This document shows, one piece after another, positions 7,697 to 12,099 of a stretch of DNA of 12,099 bases. The first letter of the stretch is position 1. Every line of letters starts with the position of its first letter. The DNA is taken from contig CAMAJQ010000004.1 of the NCBI GenBank assembly GCA_945835865.1, positions 1 through 12,099 of the forward strand, in the 5' to 3' direction. The DNA is from an uncultured Clostridia bacterium (lineage in GTDB: Bacteria; Bacillota; Clostridia; Christensenellales; Borkfalkiaceae). Position numbers and translations under genes: made by a program. The notes below the pieces were generated by a model, which was not told where the DNA came from, did not search any database, and was given only the letters and a program-made list of their open reading frames with translations.

Positions 7697-8718
7697 AAGG
7701 TGTCCAATAGTTCTCCGAATCGTTTTTGCGTGAGGAAAACCTCTTCCGTCCTTCCCTCGCCCGCGACGGCGACGAAGGAAACGAGGTCTCCTCTGTTCTT
7801 TTTATCCAGAAAGGCGGTCTCCGCCCCTTTTCTCAGGTTTACATAATGCGGGCGGGGAAGATAGGAGAGGAGAAATTCCTCCGTTTCCCGCGCGCGTGCG
7901 GAATCGACGATCCCGAGTGCTTCCGCCATTCTGTTTTCGTAATAAAGCCCTTCCAGAACGTACTCCCCGTGGCTTTTTTCACCGTAATTCATCTCCAGCA
8001 TATGCCCGACGGTATGACCCGCGTTCAGGATCTTCCTTCTGCCCGTCTTTTCCCGCTCGTCCTCGGCGACGATCCCGCCTTTGAAGCGGATGCAGTCGGG
8101 GAGCAGGGAAACAAGCAGGGAACGCTCGTCTTTTCCTTCGGGATTTTCCCTGATTTTTTTGCCTATTTCCGGGCTCAGGAGAGCCGTCTTGACGATCTCT
8201 CCCCTTCCCGAAAGCCACTCCCGGTCGGGAAGCGACGAGAGAAAAGCGGTATCGACGACGACGGTCGACGGCTGATAAAACGTTCCGACGAGGTTTTTAT
8301 ATTTCCCGAAATCCACCGCCGTCTTCCCTCCGACCGAACTGTCCGCCATCGCGAGCAAGGTCGTTGGAACGAGGACGTGTTCGATTCCTCTCATGTACAG
8401 CGAAGCGGCAAGTCCGCCGAGATCGCCGACGACCCCGCCGCCGAAAGAAACGAAAAGTCCGTCCCGCCCGATCCTCCTTTCCGCAACCGCCGAAAGAATT
8501 TCCCCGAGAACGGAAAAGGTTTTGTTCTCCTCTCCGCCGCGGAACCGACAGGGGGAATCGCAGAAACCGAAAGAAAACCCCGTTCCGTCCGCCGCGCCGC
8601 CGTCCGCGAGGACGAAGGTCTTTCTCCCCGCGCATTTTTTCTTCAGAAAACCGCCCGCTATCCCCTCGCCGATCAGAATATCGCAGGGAGAGGATAAGTT
8701 CAGGGTAATTTTTTCCAT
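7693..8718 (-). CDS. aroB: 3-dehydroquinate synthase
   Basis: This 341-residue NAD- and zinc-dependent enzyme converts DAHP to 3-dehydroquinate (step 2). The cofactor motif GGGVVGDLGG is at 93-102, followed by PTTLLAMADSSVGGKTA (118-134) and KNLVGTFYQP (141-150). The metal ligands fit E174 (RGEIVK), H235 (NAGHTVGH) and H250 (SHGEYV), and KK at 306-307 matches the late conserved DKK motif. It is slightly shorter than the usual 350-370 residues, mainly in the N-terminal half. The start at ATG 8716-8718 lies inside the end of aroC (19-nt overlap) with GAGG four bases upstream. The stop overlaps the start of the aroA-aroE gene (ATGA). Confidence 0.95.
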   Translation of the reverse strand: MEKITLNLSSPCDILIGEGIAGGFLKKKCAGRKTFVLADGGAADGTGFSFGFCDSPCRFRGGEENKTFSVLGEILSAVAERRIGRDGLFVSFGGGVVGDLGGLAASLYMRGIEHVLVPTTLLAMADSSVGGKTAVDFGKYKNLVGTFYQPSTVVVDTAFLSSLPDREWLSGRGEIVKTALLSPEIGKKIRENPEGKDERSLLVSLLPDCIRFKGGIVAEDEREKTGRRKILNAGHTVGHMLEMNYGEKSHGEYVLEGLYYENRMAEALGIVDSARARETEEFLLSYLPRPHYVNLRKGAETAFLDKKNRGDLVSFVAVAGEGRTEEVFLTQKRFGELLDTL

Positions 8719-9803
8719 CTTTCCTCAATCTCCGCCATGGTATCTCCGCCGAGCCGAAGAGAGATCTCTTCGGTGAGAAGAAGAGAAAGCGCGCATTCCG
8801 CGACGACGAGCAGCGCGGGAACCGCAGAAATATCCGAACGGATCTTTGCGGAAACGGTCTCCTCTTTGGTGACGCAATCCACCGTCTTCACTCCGCGCGC
8901 CGTCGTCGGAACGGGTTTGACGGCAAGCCGTACGACGATATCTTCTCCGTTCGTCATCCCCCCTTCGATGCCGCCCGCGCGGTTCGTTTCTCTGTAATAT
9001 CCGCCGTTTGCCGCGTCGTAACGGATCCCGTCGACGGTCTCCGTCCCCATCCTTGAACAAAGGGAAAATCCGTCGCCGAATTCGATCCCCTTCACGCAGG
9101 GCAACCCGACGAGAGCGCCTGCGATCTTTCCGTCTATTCTCCGACCGAAAGATCCGTATCCCCCGAAACCGCACTTCATTCCCCGCACGACGATTTTCAC
9201 CGTCCCGCCGAGCGTTTCCCCTTCCCTTTTCGCCTTGCGGATCTCGTCTGTTCCTCCGTCCGCAAGCATATAAAGGGGCTTTTCTTTGGATTTGAGGATT
9301 TCTCCGAAAGAGCGCGCTTCCCCGTCGCGGACGCTTCCGAGACAATCGACGTAACCGCCGACGACAACGCCCAGACGGGACAGAAATTCCCTTGCGACCG
9401 CCCCCGCCGCGACGACGGCAACGGTCGAACGGGCGGAAGCCCTCTCCGCGACGTCCTCTGCGGAAGAGAAACCGTATTTGATCATTCCCGGGAGATCTGC
9501 GTGTCCGGGGCGGAGGGCGGTAATTTTTCTTTCCTCTCTGCCCTCCGCAAAAGCGGGTCTGAAATCCCCGTTTTCTATCTCGATACAGACGGGACTTCCC
9601 GTCGTCACGCCCGCCCGTATTCCGCCCGTGAAGCGGATTTCGTCCTTTTCCGTTTTCTGCCTTTCGCTTCTCTCCTCTCCGCCCCGTCTGAGACGGAGGA
9701 GTTCTTCCGCCGACAAGACGTCGACCGGAAGTCCCGCCGGAACGTTTTCCAGGATCGCCGTCATCCGCGGGCCGTGCGATTCGCCCGCCGTCGTAAGTCT
9801 CAT
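8700..9803 (-). CDS. aroC: chorismate synthase
   Basis: This 367-residue enzyme makes chorismate from EPSP using reduced FMN (step 7). The family signatures are GESHGP at 7-12 (catalytic His10), RPGHADLPGMIKYG (98-111, with the second catalytic His101), ERASARSTVAVVAAGAVA (120-137), and NRAGGIEGGMTNGEDI (274-289). The C-terminal signature reads RSDISAVP (322-329) where RHDPC is usual. Arg and Asp are kept, so activity is expected. The frame is open up to 9899, but the extra 32 residues lie within the patatin gene and before the family's usual start, so ATG 9801-9803 is chosen. An AAGGA lies about 11 nt upstream. It is 19 nt after the patatin stop. The last pathway enzyme is thus encoded first in the aro block. 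Confidence 0.94.
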   Translation of the reverse strand: MRLTTAGESHGPRMTAILENVPAGLPVDVLSAEELLRLRRGGEERSERQKTEKDEIRFTGGIRAGVTTGSPVCIEIENGDFRPAFAEGREERKITALRPGHADLPGMIKYGFSSAEDVAERASARSTVAVVAAGAVAREFLSRLGVVVGGYVDCLGSVRDGEARSFGEILKSKEKPLYMLADGGTDEIRKAKREGETLGGTVKIVVRGMKCGFGGYGSFGRRIDGKIAGALVGLPCVKGIEFGDGFSLCSRMGTETVDGIRYDAANGGYYRETNRAGGIEGGMTNGEDIVVRLAVKPVPTTARGVKTVDCVTKEETVSAKIRSDISAVPALLVVAECALSLLLTEEISLRLGGDTMAEIEERWKKLP

Positions 9804-9822
9804 GCTCTCACCCGTCCTTTCG

Positions 9823-10602
9823 TCAAACGGAATCTCCGTTCTCCAATATTTCCCTGATTTCGGGCATCGCCCTTTTCGCCGCGCGGTAACCGCGCGCAAA
9901 CATCTCGTCGACCCCGGAGACGGACGCCGCCGAAAACCCCCGCAGATCGGGTTCTATCATCAGCGCGCTTTCGCGGTATCCGACCTCGATCCGGTTTCGG
10001 ACGGGCACCCCGTTTCCCGGATACATCTCGTCGAGATATCCTTTCAATTCCGTCGAAAAAGGTCTCTCTTTGCCGAGGCTGACGCCGAACACGACGTCTG
10101 CTCCGAGGCGTTTACAGACGTCCGCGGGAACGGCGTTGCAGAACGCGCCGTCGACCAGACGCCTGCCCCGATATCCGACCGCGTGAAAGACGGGTGGAAC
10201 GGACGAAGACGCCGCCAGCGCCGTGGCGAGATCGCCCTCCGTCATCACCCTTTCGTTCCCGTCGTCGAGATCGGTCGCCACCGCCGCAAAAGGAATTTTC
10301 AGATCGGAAAAATGCGCGCCGCCCGTCACGCGGTACAACAGCTCGGTCAATCCTCCGCCGAACGCAAAGGCGAAAAGAGACTGGATTTCGGTGAAATCCC
10401 ATTCCTCCTTGAGAGAAACCATATCGGCCGAGGTAAGTCCCTTTGCAAAAAGAGCGCCGACCACGCTGCCGATACTCGTCCCCGCGACGGCGTCGAAGGA
10501 GATTCCTTCCTCCTCAAACGCCCTGATCGCCCCGATGTGCGCGGCGCCCTTTGCGCCGCCGCTCCCGAGAGCAAGTCCGATTTTCCGTCCGTAACGATCC
10601 AC
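9823..10602 (-). CDS. patatin-like phospholipase family protein (RssA/NTE-like)
   Basis: This 259-residue protein has the patatin fold with a Ser-Asp dyad. The oxyanion-hole loop GSGGAKG is at 13-19, the nucleophile elbow GTSIG at 41-45 (Ser43), and the DGA motif at 151-153 (Asp151). The block ATDLDDGNERVM, then ASSSVPPVF, is typical of the bacterial RssA/YchK/NTE-like group. No signal peptide or membrane segment is visible, so it is probably cytosolic and acts on lipid acyl esters; the substrate is unknown. The start is GTG (10600-10602), supported by AAGGAG nine bases upstream and by the family's short N-terminus. It lies 62 nt after the nucleosidase gene and 19 nt before aroC. No link between patatins and aromatic synthesis is established, so co-transcription is the only evidence of one. 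Confidence 0.9.
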   Translation of the reverse strand: MDRYGRKIGLALGSGGAKGAAHIGAIRAFEEEGISFDAVAGTSIGSVVGALFAKGLTSADMVSLKEEWDFTEIQSLFAFAFGGGLTELLYRVTGGAHFSDLKIPFAAVATDLDDGNERVMTEGDLATALAASSSVPPVFHAVGYRGRRLVDGAFCNAVPADVCKRLGADVVFGVSLGKERPFSTELKGYLDEMYPGNGVPVRNRIEVGYRESALMIEPDLRGFSAASVSGVDEMFARGYRAAKRAMPEIREILENGDSV

Positions 10603-10611
10603 TGAAAAATA

Positions 10612-10617
10612 CTCCTT
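10612..10617 (-). promoter_or_regulatory. Shine-Dalgarno site for the GTG-started patatin gene
   Basis: AAGGAG on the minus strand sits nine bases before the GTG at 10602. It decides the start, because no ATG in this frame lies near the beginning of the patatin domain. Confidence 0.75.
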
Positions 10618-10639
10618 CGGGGGAATTGATCCCTCCCTG

Positions 10640-10651
10640 CCGCCATGGCGG
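10640..10651. repeat. perfect 12-bp palindrome CCGCCATGGCGG between nucleosidase and patatin genes
   Basis: The 12 bases are an exact inverted repeat in the longest gap of the operon (10603-10664), about 38 nt upstream of the patatin start. It could be a regulator-binding site or a small hairpin, but short GC-rich palindromes also arise by chance. It shares the half-site CCGCC/GGCGG with the palindrome at 11397-11408. There is no T-run after it, so it is not a terminator. Confidence 0.35.
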
Positions 10652-10664
10652 ATTTACGATTCCG

Positions 10665-11345
10665 TTACAGTGCGGAAGAGATGCCGATCACCACTTTCGC
10701 GCATTCCTCCGCCGCCTCTTCGACCATTTCTTTGAATTCGTCCGCTCCTCCCTTCCCGTCCGAAACGGCTTTCAGAACGAGACAGGGCACACCCGCGTGC
10801 AGGCAGGTGAGAAGGACGCCCGCGCTTTCCATTTCGCAGACGTCCGCCCCGTATACTTCGTGCAGTCTGCGCTTTTCCCCGTCGTCGGCGACGAACTTGT
10901 CGGCAGAGGCGCAGATCGCCTCTCTCGCCCCGGGCAGGATGCTTTTCGCTTTCGCCAGAAGCGCCTCGTCCGTCGGGAGGACGACGGAGGGGAATTCGAG
11001 ATATCTCCCGACCTCGCACCCGTCGATCGGCGAGGTGTCGAAATCGTAATGGACGACTCCTTTTACGACGACGAGCCCTTTGACCCCGAGATCCTCGGTC
11101 AGACTTCCGCAGACGCCGTAGTTCAGAACGACGTCGACGGCGTAACGGTCGACGAGCATCTGCGTCGCCGCGGCGGCAAAGATCTCCCCGACGCCCGATT
11201 TCACGCAGACGATCTTATTTTCTCCGATGCGGAAAATATGCACCGAAAAATATCCTTCTTTTACCTCTTCCCCCTCGTAACCTGCGTTCGCGAGAAGGGG
11301 AAGAAGTTCCTTTTCCATTGCGACTACCATGCCGATCGTTTTCAT
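10665..11345 (-). CDS. mtnN: 5'-methylthioadenosine/S-adenosylhomocysteine nucleosidase
   Basis: This 226-residue member of the PNP/UDP nucleoside hydrolase-phosphorylase superfamily fits MTA/SAH nucleosidase (E. coli MtnN/Pfs, about 232 residues). That enzyme cleaves adenine from MTA and SAH, which clears inhibitors of SAM-dependent methyltransferases and feeds methionine salvage. Glu11 in AMEKE matches catalytic Glu12 of E. coli. ASADKFV (146-152) matches the usual SGDQFV region. CEMES (170-174) carries the ribose-binding Glu173, and VSD (194-196) carries the purine-contacting Asp196. ATG 11343-11345 follows AAGGTG with a 5-nt spacer. Some relatives use other nucleosides (futalosine, adenosine), so exact substrate choice is less sure than the family. 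It is the first gene of the leftward operon and divergent from the C26 peptidase gene. Confidence 0.85.
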   Translation of the reverse strand: MKTIGMVVAMEKELLPLLANAGYEGEEVKEGYFSVHIFRIGENKIVCVKSGVGEIFAAAATQMLVDRYAVDVVLNYGVCGSLTEDLGVKGLVVVKGVVHYDFDTSPIDGCEVGRYLEFPSVVLPTDEALLAKAKSILPGAREAICASADKFVADDGEKRRLHEVYGADVCEMESAGVLLTCLHAGVPCLVLKAVSDGKGGADEFKEMVEEAAEECAKVVIGISSAL

Positions 11346-11413
11346 CGTTTCACCTTTTTTCGTCCTTTCGCATACCCTGCATATTGCCGACGGAAATCCG
11401 CCGGCGGACGATC
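11346..11413. promoter_or_regulatory. divergent 68-nt intergenic region (probable regulatory region of the leftward operon and the rightward C26 gene)
   Basis: Both flanking genes start here and point outward, so promoters for both should lie in or near it. I found no hexamer pair close to the sigma-A consensus on either strand. The leftward promoter may lie inside the beginning of the C26 gene. The region holds the nucleosidase Shine-Dalgarno site and an inverted repeat next to the C26 start. Confidence 0.4.
11386..11408. repeat. hairpin (11386-11405) overlapping a perfect palindrome TCCGCCGGCGGA (11397-11408)
   Basis: GCCGACGG-AAAT-CCGCCGGC forms an 8-bp stem with a 4-nt loop. It has one A-C mismatch as plus-strand RNA, but a G-U wobble, so a continuous stem, as minus-strand RNA. 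It overlaps an exact 12-bp palindrome. The palindrome ends five bases before the C26 ATG, so as RNA it would cover the place for its ribosome binding site, and as DNA it could be an operator. Confidence 0.45.
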
Positions 11414-12040
11414 ATGAAGAAAAAAATTTTGCTCTTGCGGGAAAACCCGCCGGAAACTTATCTGAAAGCCCTTTCCGCCGTCGGGGCGGAAGCCGACTGC
11501 TCTTTTTTCGTCTCCGATTACTCCCCGTACCGCGCCTTGTTGCTGATCGGCGGCGGAGACGTCTTTGCTCCCCGTTACGGTAAGCCCGCCGGAGAGGAAC
11601 GGGGTCTCAACCTGATCCGCGACGAAAGAGAATTCGCCGCCCTCGATTATTTCACTTCCCGTCGTCTGCCCGTCCTCGGCGTATGCAGAGGACTTCAGAT
11701 CCTGACCGTCTATTTCGGCGGAACGCTGAAGACGCTCGGCGGGGACGGAGTCCCCCTGCATAGAGCGGAGAACGGAAAGGACGTCTGTCATTCCGTCCGC
11801 CGTCCTCTTTCCCTCTGTTCCGTCCGTCAGGTCAATTCCAACCATCGTCAGGCGGCAGACCGTCTGCCCGACGACGCACGCGTTCTCCTGCAGGCGGAAG
11901 ACGGAAGGGCGGAATGCGTCTTTTTCCCTGCCGCCAACGCTCTCGGCGTGCAATTCCATCCCGAGCGGATGACGGAGAAGGACGCCGCGGCGTGGTACGG
12001 ATTTTTACTCGGCGGTCCGATCCCTCTCTCCTGCGTCTGA
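11414..12040 (+). CDS. peptidase C26-type gamma-glutamyl hydrolase (class I glutamine amidotransferase-like)
   Basis: This 208-residue protein is predicted to hydrolyse gamma-glutamyl amide bonds, as PuuD-type gamma-glutamyl-GABA hydrolases do. The oxyanion/substrate loop GGGDVFAPRYG is at 46-56, the nucleophile elbow GVCRGLQ at 89-95 (Cys91), VNSNHRQ at 140-146 (family VNSxHHQ), and QFHPE at 180-184 supplies His182 and Glu184. It is shorter than most relatives (about 230-250), mainly between the N-terminal strand and the GGGDV loop. The catalytic triad is complete and no signal peptide is seen. The frame opens at 11318, but the extra 32 residues lie across the divergent gene start; ATG 11414 begins MKKKILLLRE, a good first strand. 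No strong Shine-Dalgarno is present. The physiological substrate is unknown. Confidence 0.85.
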   Translation: MKKKILLLRENPPETYLKALSAVGAEADCSFFVSDYSPYRALLLIGGGDVFAPRYGKPAGEERGLNLIRDEREFAALDYFTSRRLPVLGVCRGLQILTVYFGGTLKTLGGDGVPLHRAENGKDVCHSVRRPLSLCSVRQVNSNHRQAADRLPDDARVLLQAEDGRAECVFFPAANALGVQFHPERMTEKDAAAWYGFLLGGPIPLSCV

Positions 12041-12048
12041 GAAGACCT

Positions 12049-12099
12049 TTACAGATCGAACTCGCTGTGACAAGCCTGATAGGCGCGGTATTCGTCATC
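12049..12099 (-). CDS. 3' end of an unidentified minus-strand gene (partial)
   Basis: Read on the minus strand, the last 51 bases give 16 sense codons ending DDEYRAYQACHSEFDL followed by TAA. Codon choice is like that of the neighbouring genes, and the stop lies only 8 nt from the convergent stop of the C26 gene. The fragment is too short to assign a family, and chance openness over 16 codons is possible. Confidence 0.4.
   Translation of the reverse strand, partial: DDEYRAYQACHSEFDL

Noticed and set aside
8700-9803. RSD in place of RHD at the C-terminal chorismate synthase signature as a sign of an inactive enzyme
   Set aside because: Arg and Asp are kept, the family tolerates Ser at this position as far as I recall, and both catalytic histidines are present.
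9804-9899. N-terminal extension of the aroC frame
   Set aside because: Family members start at the MRLTTAGESHG block, and the extension lies within the patatin 3' end.
11346-11413. Sigma-A promoter candidates (CATATT at 11380-11385, CATACC at 11371-11376)
   Set aside because: Neither has a -35 box near consensus at 16-18 nt spacing.

Overview
The window looks like a compact chromosomal stretch of a moderately GC-rich bacterium. Genes are packed with 4-nt overlaps, several starts have AGGAG-type Shine-Dalgarno sites, and the gene set is RlmH, TadA, type II dehydroquinase, and a four-TM ABC transporter beside a CPBP protein. Together these suggest Bacillota, perhaps an uncultured gut Clostridia lineage. 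That placement is inference; no rRNA or other taxonomic marker is present. There is no sign of phage, IS elements, CRISPR, tRNA or rRNA, and no gene-free stretch longer than 300 bases.

Eleven genes run leftwards on the minus strand from 11345 to 90. In transcription order they are: an MTA/SAH nucleosidase; a patatin-like hydrolase (GTG start); a shikimate block (aroC, aroB, a fused aroA-aroE, aroQ, aroK); a MacB-type ABC transporter; a CPBP membrane protease-like protein; rlmH; and tadA. The largest gap is 62 nt. Four junctions are ATGA overlaps (aroB/aroA-aroE, aroA-aroE/aroQ, aroQ/aroK, ABC/CPBP) and aroC/aroB overlap by 19 nt. One long polycistron with translational coupling is therefore likely, although I could not identify a promoter.

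The aro block encodes steps 2 to 7 of the shikimate pathway, from DAHP to chorismate. Only DAHP synthase is missing from the window. The standout is a single 722-residue protein in which a complete EPSP synthase (AroA) runs almost without linker into a complete shikimate dehydrogenase (AroE). With the coupled neighbours, this resembles a partly consolidated, bacterial version of the fungal AROM arrangement.

On the right, a divergent plus-strand gene (11414-12040) encodes a short class I glutamine-amidotransferase-like peptidase of the C26 (gamma-glutamyl hydrolase) type. It is separated from the nucleosidase gene by 68 nt that hold a hairpin and a perfect 12-bp palindrome. The last 51 nt appear to be the 3' end of another minus-strand gene. 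The first 89 nt are AT-rich and non-coding, and begin with what may be half of a terminator.
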